Source: Dethiosulfovibrio peptidovorans DSM 11002
GTDB lineage: Bacteria > Synergistota > Synergistia > Synergistales > Dethiosulfovibrionaceae
DNA length: 64,000 bases
Direction of reading: 5' to 3'
NCBI RefSeq assembly: GCF_000172975.1
Contig: NZ_ABTR02000001.1
Span: forward strand, 1,340,501-1,404,500
A model generated the notes under the pieces. It was not told the origin of the DNA. It did no database searches and saw only the letters and a program-made list of their open reading frames with translations. Every line of letters begins with the position of its first letter. Position 1 is the stretch's first letter. Both the position numbers and the translations under genes were made by a program. This document shows, in pieces, positions 42,752 through 50,363 of the stretch.

Positions 42752-44182
42752 ATGGATATAGCGGTTTTCAGTGGTGAACTCCCCGCCGTGAGGGCGGTGG
42801 CGGTTTTGTGTTTTGACGATGGAATCTCGGAGGACGTGCTGGATGGAGCTCCGACCAGGGCGATGGCCCATTTCGAAGGCAAGGGTAAAAAGGGCGAGTT
42901 CCTTCGTTATCCCTTGGAGGGAGAGGTAAGGGATCTCTTCCTCGTCGGTCTGGGGAAGAGGGACGAATGCGGTCTTGGGAACTACAGAAACGCAGTGTCC
43001 GATGCCGTGAGGAAGGTTGGGGCCATGGGAATCTCCGAGTTGGCCTTCGTCCTTCCGGTGACTCCCGACGAGGCGATCAGCTCCGCCGTGGCGGAAGGAG
43101 CCGTTTTGGGGAACTATCGTTTCGACCGTTTTCGTTCTCCCAAGGAAGAGGAGCGTTCCGTATCGGTCGATACCCTGTATCTCAAGGATGGACAGAGATC
43201 TGGACTCGACAGGGGGATCGTCCTAGGCGAGGCTCAGGCTGCCTCGAGAGATCTGGCAAATCGCCCCGGAAACGACGTGATCCCGGAGACGATGGCCGAC
43301 GAGGCCGTGAGAATCGCGAAAAAACACGGTATGGAGTGCGATGTCTGGGACGAAGACCGCATCCAGGAGGAAAGGATGTCGGCTCTGTGGCACGTCGGGA
43401 AAGGGTCGGAGAACAAGCCTCGCTTTATCCACATGGTCTATCGTCCCGCAGGAAAGCCTCGTCGAAAGGTGGCCTTGGTGGGCAAGGGAATAACCTTCGA
43501 CAGCGGTGGCCTCTGCATAAAAGGGCGGACCGGCATCAGGACGATGAAATGCGACAAGACCGGAGGTTGCAACGTCCTGGCGATAATGGAGGCGGTGGGC
43601 CGGCTTAAGCCGGACATCGAGGTCCACGGAATAGTGGGAGCGGCGGAGAACATGCCCGATGGGGCCTCCTACCGCCCGGACGATATAGTGAGGGCCAGAA
43701 ACGGTAAGACTATCGAGATAGTCAACACCGACGCCGAGGGCAGGGTAACCTTGGCGGACAGTCTATCTTTCGCCTCCGAGCTGGAGGTTGATGCGATAAT
43801 CGACATGGCGACCCTCACCGGTGCCGCCGTGACTGCCCTCGGGAACTATACTGCAGGTCTAATATGCGACTTCGACGACCTGAGCCGTCAGGTGATGTCG
43901 GCATCCGAGAGGGCTGGGGAGAGGTTCCACCGTTTCGCAATGGACGACGAGAAGCTAAGGGAGCAGATCGATTCTCCCGTCGCGGATGTCCTTAACTCCG
44001 GCGGTCCCGGTGGCGGCATGATAACGGCTGGCATGTTCCTCAGGGAGTTTGTGAGCCCCGAGATACCCTGGGCCCACATGGACATAGCCGGGGTGGACTT
44101 CTACGAGAAAGCCTTCGATTGCTACGGCAAGGGAGCCACCGCCTTCGGGGTCAGAACCTGTCTGGAGTTTCTCTTGAGTTAA
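42752..44182 (+). CDS. pepA: Leucyl aminopeptidase (M17)
   Basis: A cytosolic two-zinc aminopeptidase of about 476 residues that removes N-terminal residues from peptides. The catalytic domain has LVGKGITFDSGGLCIKGRTG, MKCDKTGGCNVLAIMEAV, AENMPDGASYRPDDIV and the signature NTDAEGRVTLADSL, followed by IDMATLTGAAVTALG. The N-terminal domain is more variable, as usual. ATG at 42752 follows GGAGGTGAT. Its position between two peptide-binding protein genes fits a peptide-fermenting lifestyle. The MITE-like copy B lies directly downstream. Confidence 0.95.
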   Translation: MDIAVFSGELPAVRAVAVLCFDDGISEDVLDGAPTRAMAHFEGKGKKGEFLRYPLEGEVRDLFLVGLGKRDECGLGNYRNAVSDAVRKVGAMGISELAFVLPVTPDEAISSAVAEGAVLGNYRFDRFRSPKEEERSVSVDTLYLKDGQRSGLDRGIVLGEAQAASRDLANRPGNDVIPETMADEAVRIAKKHGMECDVWDEDRIQEERMSALWHVGKGSENKPRFIHMVYRPAGKPRRKVALVGKGITFDSGGLCIKGRTGIRTMKCDKTGGCNVLAIMEAVGRLKPDIEVHGIVGAAENMPDGASYRPDDIVRARNGKTIEIVNTDAEGRVTLADSLSFASELEVDAIIDMATLTGAAVTALGNYTAGLICDFDDLSRQVMSASERAGERFHRFAMDDEKLREQIDSPVADVLNSGGPGGGMITAGMFLREFVSPEIPWAHMDIAGVDFYEKAFDCYGKGATAFGVRTCLEFLLS

Positions 44183-44242
44183 AAGAGTAAGTTAAAGAGA
44201 GCTCCTCTATCTTTCGGAAGTTCGTAGGCTCTTTTTGGGATG

Positions 44243-44482
44243 CCTCTAAAAACTCAATTTTCGAGTATTCTCGGAGAGGTGATCTCACTTGTCTTTGTCT
44301 CGTCCGAGCGTATTTTGACCTGCCTGTTTTGAACAGACCATCTCGGAGGGGTCGGTTCTGTGCCCTCGCGGCTTGGAGAGACGTTCTGTCGTCCCATTTG
44401 TAATACACGACGGCAACTCGTAAATACGGGCTCGAGCGGTCTTCGCCGAAACGACCTCTCCGAGAAGTAACGTTTTTAAATA
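44243..44482 (+). repeat. Copy B of the MITE-like intergenic repeat (most complete)
   Basis: About 240 bases with inverted ends: TCTAAAAAC near 44245 opposes GTTTTTAAA near 44472, and TCTCGGAGAGGT (44269-44280) is the exact complement of ACCTCTCCGAGA (44454-44465). Between them are the blocks shared with copies A and C (TCTCGTCCGAGCGT, GACCTGCC, ACACGACGGCAACTCG, ACGGGCTCGAGCGG, CCGAAACGACC). No protein is encoded. It takes up most of the 433-base gap before the second peptide-binding protein gene. Confidence 0.75.
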
Positions 44483-44560
44483 TGCCCCAAAGACTGTCTT
44501 TCGAAAACTTTATATGATCGGAAAAATACGACGCTAGCTCCTTGGATTTACTTAGTAGAT

Positions 44561-44583
44561 GTGATAACGTGTCCAATTATCAC
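44561..44583 (+). promoter_or_regulatory. Inverted repeat upstream of the second peptide-binding protein gene
   Basis: GTGATAA and TTATCAC are exact complements separated by nine bases, 33 bases before the ATG at 44616. The size suits a dimeric repressor site or a small mRNA hairpin. No partner regulator can be named. Confidence 0.35.
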
Positions 44584-44615
44584 CATATTTTTTCACCAGG
44601 GAGGTATTTTATACC

Positions 44616-46250
44616 ATGAAGAGAATTGTCGTTTTGGTTGTTTTAGCCTGCGCCCTTGTGTTCATCTTTGATTCTGTATCGGTTGCTGAGACTGTCGATA
44701 GGTACGGAGGAACCCTAAAATGGAGGATAGTTGCCGATCCGCCTAGGCCCGATCCAGCTCAAGCTACCGACACGACCTCGACCATGGTCATATTCAAGTA
44801 CGCTGAGGGGCTGGTCAAGACCGATCCAGACACCATGGAAATCCTTCCTAGCTTGGCAGAGAGCTGGGAAGTCAATGACGACGCAACGCGGTGGACTTTT
44901 CACCTTCGCAAGGGAGTTCATTTTCAAAAAGAGGCCGGTGGAGAACCCACGTTAAACGGCGGCAGGGAGATGGTGGCCTCTGACGTCAAGTACTCTTTCG
45001 AACGTCATTTAAAGATGAATTCTCCCAGAATGACCAGACTTGAGTCCATACTTGGTTATCAGGATTTCCTTGACGGCAAATCGGATAGCTGGGAAGGTAT
45101 AGATGTTCTGGACGACCATACGGTGAAATTCACCCTGTCCAAGCCTTTCGTGCCGTTTCTCATAAACCTGACTCAGGCCTATTTCGTCATAGTCCCAAGG
45201 GAGGACTGCGAAAAGTGGGGAAAGGATTTCGTCTTTCATCCCGTAGGGACAGGTCCCTTTGCCTTCAAAAGCTGGGTCCATGATAGCAAATACATCATGA
45301 AGCGAAACCCCGATTACTGGCGTAAGGATGAAGAAGGAGGGAGTCTACCCTATTTAGATGGAGTCGAATACGTCGTAATTCCGGATAATGCCATAGCCTA
45401 TATGGAGTTCAAAAAGGCTAATTTGGATGTCTTGCCAGATATACCGGATGCCTTTTACGAAAAAGTCAAGGGGAACTACAAACCCAAGGGGCTTATGGTT
45501 GAAAAGCCTTGGACCGGAGTGTATTACTATGGGTTCAACCTCATGAGGCCTCCTTTTGGAGATAATCCTACCCTTAGAAGAGCCTTGAATTACGCCATAG
45601 ACAGAGAAGCTCTTAACGATCTTGTTATAAACGGTCGTTACGTGCCATCCGATGGTGTAACCCCTCCTGGGTTCTTTCCGTACGAAAAGCCTATAAAAGG
45701 TTATAGCTACGATCCTAAAAAAGCAAAGGCGCTTCTTGCCGAGGCAGGTTATGCCGATGGATTCAAGACCGTTCTCCAGATCAACAATGATCAGAGACAC
45801 AGATCGTTGGGAGAGGCTATTCAGGCTCAGATGAGAGATATCGGAGTGGATATGAGCATAAGGGTAGTAGATTGGGGAGTCCATCTGGATACTCTGGCCA
45901 GAGGTGAATTCGAGATATTCCGACTTGGTTGGATTGCGTCACCGGATCCGGACAGTTTCCTCTACGACCTTCTTCATTCTTCCAATTGTGGTGGAAAGGG
46001 CAATAGAGCACGCTACAAGAACGATAAGGTGGACGACCTTCTGGAGAGGGCCAGGGCCGAGACCGATCCTAAGGCCAGGATGGCCCTCTACAACGAGGCA
46101 GAGCAGATCATAGTCGACGACGCTCCGTGGCTTTTCCTGTTCAACTACACGTCCAGCATGGCCTGGAACGACAGTGTAAAAGGGCTAGTCCTCCACAGTG
46201 CTGGACCCGATACTTGCGATCTCTCGGTCGTATGGAAGAGCTCTAAGTAA
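44616..46250 (+). CDS. Oligopeptide/dipeptide ABC substrate-binding protein, second copy
   Basis: A 544-residue paralogue of the protein at 41007-42644, with the same order of motifs: RIVADPPRPDPAQATDTTST, AESWEVNDDATRWTFHLRKGVHF, VKYSFERHLKMNSPRM, LRRALNYAIDREALNDLVINGRYVPSDG. The signal peptide is KRIVVLVVLACALVFIFDSVSV. ATG at 44616 follows GGGAGG. The DNA is more AT-rich than the first copy and uses more A/T-ending codons, especially in the first two thirds. It may have come in by transfer, or have been exchanged. It precedes an amidohydrolase gene after a terminator and probably supplies the catabolic genes downstream. Confidence 0.92.
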   Translation: MKRIVVLVVLACALVFIFDSVSVAETVDRYGGTLKWRIVADPPRPDPAQATDTTSTMVIFKYAEGLVKTDPDTMEILPSLAESWEVNDDATRWTFHLRKGVHFQKEAGGEPTLNGGREMVASDVKYSFERHLKMNSPRMTRLESILGYQDFLDGKSDSWEGIDVLDDHTVKFTLSKPFVPFLINLTQAYFVIVPREDCEKWGKDFVFHPVGTGPFAFKSWVHDSKYIMKRNPDYWRKDEEGGSLPYLDGVEYVVIPDNAIAYMEFKKANLDVLPDIPDAFYEKVKGNYKPKGLMVEKPWTGVYYYGFNLMRPPFGDNPTLRRALNYAIDREALNDLVINGRYVPSDGVTPPGFFPYEKPIKGYSYDPKKAKALLAEAGYADGFKTVLQINNDQRHRSLGEAIQAQMRDIGVDMSIRVVDWGVHLDTLARGEFEIFRLGWIASPDPDSFLYDLLHSSNCGGKGNRARYKNDKVDDLLERARAETDPKARMALYNEAEQIIVDDAPWLFLFNYTSSMAWNDSVKGLVLHSAGPDTCDLSVVWKSSK

Positions 46251-46276
46251 TCAGTTGTCCGTTTTACAATAAATCA

Positions 46277-46318
46277 AAAGGACAGGGCCGGTGATCTTCT
46301 CCGGTCCTGTCCTTTAGT
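46277..46318 (+). terminator. Terminator after the second peptide-binding protein gene
   Basis: AAAGGACAGG and CCTGTCCTTT frame an inner GGCCGG/CCGG stem (46277-46315). The ribosome site of the amidohydrolase gene begins right after it. Confidence 0.75.
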
Positions 46319-46339
46319 GTGAAAGGTGGTTTTTATATT

Positions 46340-47494
46340 ATGAAGGCTATAGTCAACGCAACGGTTATAACGGTCTCTGGGGAGGACCTCGTCGGATCCA
46401 CGGTTATCCTTAAGGACGGAAAGATCCAATCGGTGGGAGCTACGGAGATCCCGTATGGGACCGAGATCATTGACGGAATGGGGAAGTTTCTCTCACCTGG
46501 ACTGATCGACGCTCATACCCATCTTGGTGTTTCCACCGAGGGCTCCCCTGCGGAGTTCTACGATCACAACGATCGTTCTTCATCGGTTCTGCCTGAACTC
46601 AGGATAGTGGACTCGCTATACCCTGGAGATCCCGGTTTCGAGGAGGCCAGGATGGGGGGTGTGACCACGGTTCAGAGCCTTCCTGGAAGTGCCGACGTGG
46701 TCGGTGGAACGGGGGCCGTCATAAAGACGGTCGGAAACGTCGTGGATCGGATGATCGTAGTTGCTCCCTCCTCTATGAAGGCCGCGTTAGGCGAGAACCC
46801 CATAAGGACCTTCCAGGGAAAAAACGGCCTCCCCTCCACCAGGATGGGATGCGCTGCATGCCTGAGGAAGGCACTGGCTGACGCTCAGTCCTACATTTTG
46901 GACAGGTCTGATAAGGAGGCTGACAGCAAGCCGTTCAAGAGGGACCTGGCCATGGAGCAGATGGCTCTAGTTATAGAGGGCAAGATCCCTTTAAGCGTAC
47001 ACGCCCACAGGGCCGACGACATCTGCACCGCCATAAGGGTGGCGGAGGAGTTTAAGGTTCCCTACACGATCGAACACTGCACTGAGGGCCATTTAATAAA
47101 GGACTTCTTGGCTGAGAAATCTGTGAAGGCCGCAATTGGGCCGCTGAACACGTCCCGAAGGAAGATGGAGCTGGCCAACAGAAGTTGGGAGCTCCCTATC
47201 ACTCTGGAGAAGCAGGGGGTGCATTTCTGTATTATCACCGATCATCCTGTGATACCGATATCCGACTTGATCCTTGAGACATCCCTGGCGGTCAGGGCCG
47301 GGCTGGGGATTAAGACCGCCATGAGGGCCATCACCTTAAGCGCCGCGGAGCATCTAGGCATAGACCACATGGTTGGGTCCATTGAGGAGGGCAAAGACGG
47401 CGATCTGGTGCTCTGGAGCGGCCATCCTCTGGAGTTTAACTCCAAGGTGGAGATGACCTTTATAGACGGAAAAACCGTATATAGTCGAGAGTGA
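46340..47494 (+). CDS. Amidohydrolase-superfamily enzyme (imidazolonepropionase/dipeptidase-like)
   Basis: A metal-dependent hydrolase of about 384 residues. The N-terminal beta sandwich (AIVNATVITVSGEDLVGSTVILKDGKI) leads into GKFLSPGLIDAHTHLGVS with the HxH metal pair. Further His residues lie in PLSVHAHRADD and YTIEHCTEGH, and the catalytic Asp in IITDHPVIP. MGGVTTVQSLPGSADVVGGTG and a C-terminal GSIEEGKDGDLVLWSGHPLE are also typical. Related proteins hydrolyse cyclic amides or N-acyl compounds; the substrate cannot be read. ATG at 46340 follows AAAGGTGG with a long spacer. Context (peptide-binding protein, M20 deacylase, PucR regulator) suggests breakdown of an imported amide or modified peptide. 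Confidence 0.85.
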   Translation: MKAIVNATVITVSGEDLVGSTVILKDGKIQSVGATEIPYGTEIIDGMGKFLSPGLIDAHTHLGVSTEGSPAEFYDHNDRSSSVLPELRIVDSLYPGDPGFEEARMGGVTTVQSLPGSADVVGGTGAVIKTVGNVVDRMIVVAPSSMKAALGENPIRTFQGKNGLPSTRMGCAACLRKALADAQSYILDRSDKEADSKPFKRDLAMEQMALVIEGKIPLSVHAHRADDICTAIRVAEEFKVPYTIEHCTEGHLIKDFLAEKSVKAAIGPLNTSRRKMELANRSWELPITLEKQGVHFCIITDHPVIPISDLILETSLAVRAGLGIKTAMRAITLSAAEHLGIDHMVGSIEEGKDGDLVLWSGHPLEFNSKVEMTFIDGKTVYSRE

Positions 47495-47539
47495 TAAGGA
47501 GAGGCGGTCCTTAAGGACCGCCTCTCCTTATCACTCTTT
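47490..47539. terminator. Perfect 46-base palindrome between convergent genes
   Basis: AGTGATAAGGAGAGGCGGTC and its exact complement, with the central CTTAAG, form a 23-bp stem spanning 47490-47535, then CTTTT. It overlaps the TGA of the amidohydrolase gene and ends ten bases before the M20 stop, so it serves both directions. Confidence 0.85.
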
Positions 47540-47544
47540 TCCCG

Positions 47545-48738
47545 TTAGCTCAGTTGTTCCGCAGCCCAGAGGGCTATCAGCTTTGTCGCCTCAACGATAG
47601 AGGCCGTGTCCGACCTCTCGTTGGGCTGATGTGCCATTGTTGGATCCCCTGGTCCGAAAATGACAACCGGAAGGCCGCAGTGGGGCCCGAAAATGGATGC
47701 GTCGGTGTAGAACGCCACCGCCTTTTTTACGGGGGATACGGACAGAAGCTGCTCCACCTGGTTTGCAAGGGATTCTACCGCAGGGTCCCCTTTGTCTATC
47801 TCGTATGGAGCGCGGTCGTTCAGCACTTTGATCGAGATATCAAGCCCTGGCCTGTCTCGCATCAGCTGATTCGCCCAATCGCTCATCTCCTTCAGAAGCT
47901 CCTGATGGTCCTGTCCTGGGATGGTCCTTATGTCCACGCTGGCTGTGGCCAGATCCGGTATCACGTTGGTTCCTACACCTCCCGACATCAGGTTTACGCT
48001 GGCCGTAGAGGGACCGAGGTCCTGGTGAGGCTGACTCTGGAACTCGACCCATCTGGATCTGAGCTTCCACATAAAATCGCACAATCCCTCCAGGGCGTTT
48101 ACCCCGCACTGTGGCATCGATCCGTGGGCGGTCTTTCCCTTCGCCGTTACTGTGATCCAGAAACAGCCCTTCTCCGCGGTGTAGATCTCCAGGTTGGTGG
48201 GCTCTGCGATGAGGACCGTCCCTATATCCTTTACCGAGTCCGATGAGGCTATGGCTCTGGCTCCCATGCTTACAGTCTCCTCGCTGGAGGACAGTGCCAG
48301 CGTAAGGGGCCCCTTCAGTGCCATTCCCGATGCAGCGAGGGCGGCGGTCGCGTATGTCATCGCTGCGTCTCCAGCCTTCATGTCGGAGGCTCCTCTGCCG
48401 TAGATGTAGCCTCCTTCCACCTTGCCTGAGAAAGGATCCCTGTCCCATGTGATCTCGCCTGGCGGAACCGTGTCTAGATGGCCGTTTAACATGATCCCTG
48501 GAACGTCCTTGGCTTTGCCCACCGTTGCTACCACGCTCCGATAGTTATCGCCGTGGTCCAATATCTCGCACTCCAGCCCTAGCGACCTGATCTCCCTTGC
48601 CGCCACGTCGGCCACCTCCCTCTCGTCTCCAGGAGGGTTTACCGAGTTGGCCTTTATCAGCCGTGACGTGAAATCAAGGATCTTGTTGGTATTGCTGTCC
48701 ACGAAGTCTATTATGGATCGCCTGATATCGTCTCTCAT
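47545..48738 (-). CDS. M20 family deacylase/peptidase (ArgE/DapE type)
   Basis: A 397-residue zinc hydrolase. Motifs are IMLNGHLDTVPPGEITWDRDPFSG, YGRGASDMKAGDAAM, LSSSEETVSMGA with the catalytic Glu, and the substrate-binding KGKTAHGSMPQCGVNA. The C-terminal AFYTDASIFGPHCGLPVVIFGPGD completes the fold. ArgE/DapE-like members remove acyl groups from amino acids. It is the last gene of a minus-strand operon with two membrane proteins (spacings of 28 and 12 bases), which suggests that it cleaves what they import. A fourth M20 type in this window, distinct from those at 8.1 and 31.4 kb. Confidence 0.9.
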   Translation of the reverse strand: MRDDIRRSIIDFVDSNTNKILDFTSRLIKANSVNPPGDEREVADVAAREIRSLGLECEILDHGDNYRSVVATVGKAKDVPGIMLNGHLDTVPPGEITWDRDPFSGKVEGGYIYGRGASDMKAGDAAMTYATAALAASGMALKGPLTLALSSSEETVSMGARAIASSDSVKDIGTVLIAEPTNLEIYTAEKGCFWITVTAKGKTAHGSMPQCGVNALEGLCDFMWKLRSRWVEFQSQPHQDLGPSTASVNLMSGGVGTNVIPDLATASVDIRTIPGQDHQELLKEMSDWANQLMRDRPGLDISIKVLNDRAPYEIDKGDPAVESLANQVEQLLSVSPVKKAVAFYTDASIFGPHCGLPVVIFGPGDPTMAHQPNERSDTASIVEATKLIALWAAEQLS

Positions 48739-48766
48739 GGTGATGCTCCTTTCGGTCTTTCGCGCT

Positions 48767-49441
48767 CTAGATCAGCTTCTTAACGTACAGGAGCCTCCCT
48801 ATGGCTATGGTCCCGAATATTGACATTACTATAACCACCCATGTTTGGGTAAAAAACCCTATTCCGCTCCAATATAGCCCTAGAGGTATGGCTATTCCCG
48901 GTATTGCCAGTACCGGATATTTTAGGGCGAACTGACCGAAAACCGCCCCGAATATGGCCGCCACGGTGTATTTCTTGAAGGCCAGGGCTATGGCAGGAGG
49001 GAACGCCGCAAGCAGAGCAGTACCAGCCAACGCCGCTAATGTAACGAAAAACAGGTTTGTCACCACCGATCCGGTAAGCCCCAACGTGGAGATTATCTCA
49101 GCCTCTGGAGTTCCGGGCTCTACACCAACCACGTCCTGGGCCACGGCGGAGCATGGTACTCTCAGGTTTCCTATATTGCCGGTCAGGAAAGATATATAGG
49201 TCCCAGTCAGTCCCAGTATCGGAAAGTATGACACTGGTTCTACTATGTAAAATGCACCGAACATGGAGATTATCATAGCCCAGCTTTTCATGGCTACGGT
49301 CATCGAGGGAAAGGCTCCATGGACCAGATAGAGGTAAACGCACGGTAAAAATGTGAGGGCCGCTGTTAGCAAAACGGTGAAACGGCCTATCCTGATGGCC
49401 GGTGCCCTCCAAAGGGAGTCAAATACGTTTTTATTGCTCAT
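48767..49441 (-). CDS. Multispanning membrane protein, partner of the DUF5058-like protein
   Basis: A 224-residue protein with about six membrane segments (FTVLLTAALTFLPCVYLYLV; WAMIISMFGAFYIVEPVSYF; VVTNLFFVTLAALAGTALLA; YPVLAIPGIAIPLGLYW; WVVIVMSIFGTIAIGRLLYV). A polar loop in the middle (NLRVPCSAVAQDVVGVEPGTPEAEIISTLG) may reach into the cytoplasm. I do not recognise the family. It starts 12 bases after the stop of the DUF5058-like gene and ends 28 bases before the M20 gene. Together the two membrane proteins look like a heteromeric carrier or channel. Confidence 0.75.
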   Translation of the reverse strand: MSNKNVFDSLWRAPAIRIGRFTVLLTAALTFLPCVYLYLVHGAFPSMTVAMKSWAMIISMFGAFYIVEPVSYFPILGLTGTYISFLTGNIGNLRVPCSAVAQDVVGVEPGTPEAEIISTLGLTGSVVTNLFFVTLAALAGTALLAAFPPAIALAFKKYTVAAIFGAVFGQFALKYPVLAIPGIAIPLGLYWSGIGFFTQTWVVIVMSIFGTIAIGRLLYVKKLI

Positions 49442-49453
49442 TTTCCTTGCCTC

Positions 49454-50191
49454 CTATACCATGACCACGGCAAAGGCCATTCCTATCAGCATAGCTATGC
49501 CGAGGGTGTATTCTTTTAGCCAGGTGTGCTTCTCGGCGACCTTGAGCAGGATCATCATGGAGATCAGGCCTCCTACGGCGGCGTAGAGGGGGCCGCCCGC
49601 TCCCTCTATCTGTGCTGACGCGGATAGCTGATCTATTCCAGTCTTTATGTTGCCTGCGTTGAGAAAACCGAAGCATCCCAAAGAGGCCGCACCGGAGAGG
49701 ATCGCCAGCCATTTGGTGTCCCCTCCTCCGACTCTCTCCCTCAATGCCTCCAGTTTATGGGTGAACAACCCAACAAACAGGAGCCATCCGACCCCGTTTA
49801 TGGTCATGGTCCACCAGGATGTGGCCAGAGCTGTAAGGTCGTAGGATGACGAACCGAACTCGACCCCGTATGCCTGGGATCCTACCGTAGCCGCTGTCAG
49901 CTCGGTCGGTGCTGCTCCGATTATCGATAGCCTAAGCCAGGTTATAGGTGCTCCTACTACCGACATCATCCCGACCATTACGATGAAGACCGCTATGGAA
50001 GGACCTATGGCTGATATGCTTCCCGATCTGAGTCCTTTTACGCAGAGATCCCTCGAAAAACCGACCTGGTCAGCTGTTTTAAAGGCTAATCGAATGTATA
50101 ATAAAGATTGAATCAAAGCTATTAGCACTATAAGCACAGCTATCGCCCACACTACGCCGCTGTTGGCTATCCTTAGAACTTCCGCTGGCAA
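49454..50191 (-). CDS. DUF5058-like membrane protein
   Basis: A 245-residue protein with about seven membrane segments. The opening LRIANSGVVWAIAVLIVLIALIQSLLYIRLAFK, the segment KGLRSGSISAIGPSIAVFIVMVG and APITWLRLSIIGAAPTELTAA match what I remember of the uncharacterised family DUF5058. The signal-like conserved NSG and the WLRLSIIGAxPxE motif may line a substrate path. TTG at 50191 is preceded by AGGAGGAGGG. It is the first gene of the operon with the partner membrane protein and the M20 deacylase; a PucR-type regulator lies just upstream on the same strand. No transport function is proven for the family to my knowledge. Confidence 0.7.
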   Translation of the reverse strand: MPAEVLRIANSGVVWAIAVLIVLIALIQSLLYIRLAFKTADQVGFSRDLCVKGLRSGSISAIGPSIAVFIVMVGMMSVVGAPITWLRLSIIGAAPTELTAATVGSQAYGVEFGSSSYDLTALATSWWTMTINGVGWLLFVGLFTHKLEALRERVGGGDTKWLAILSGAASLGCFGFLNAGNIKTGIDQLSASAQIEGAGGPLYAAVGGLISMMILLKVAEKHTWLKEYTLGIAMLIGMAFAVVMV

Positions 50192-50245
50192 GATGAATCC
50201 CTCCTCCTATTTTTATCCAGATCCCCTAGAACCCTCCGGATGTCC

Positions 50246-50272
50246 ATATGATAGGGTTCAATATGATAAGGG
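50246..50272 (-). promoter_or_regulatory. Direct repeat, possible operator of the DUF5058 operon
   Basis: ATATGATAGGG (50246-50256) and ATATGATAAGGG (50261-50272) are direct repeats with a 15-base pitch, between the PucR gene terminator and the DUF5058-like gene. They may bind the neighbouring PucR-type protein. The evidence is position and repetition only. Confidence 0.4.
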
Positions 50273-50290
50273 TCATCCTATATAAAGGAC

Positions 50291-50341
50291 GAAAAAAAGC
50301 CTATATTTAGAGCTTAATTGGCTAAGCTTCAAATATAGGCT
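50291..50341 (-). terminator. Terminator of the PucR-type regulator gene
   Basis: Read on the minus strand, AGCCTATATTT pairs with AAATATAGGCT around an inner AAGCTTAG/TTAAGCT-type stem and is followed by seven Ts. It ends the regulator transcript just before the DUF5058 operon, so that operon needs its own promoter. Confidence 0.85.
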
Positions 50342-50363
50342 GGGAATATTTAGTTCCTTGGGG

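Noticed and set aside
36406-44482. CRISPR array or riboswitch as an explanation for the repeated intergenic blocks.
   Set aside because: Copies are kilobases apart in mixed orientation, without spacers, and match no riboswitch core that I know; a mobile repeat fits better.
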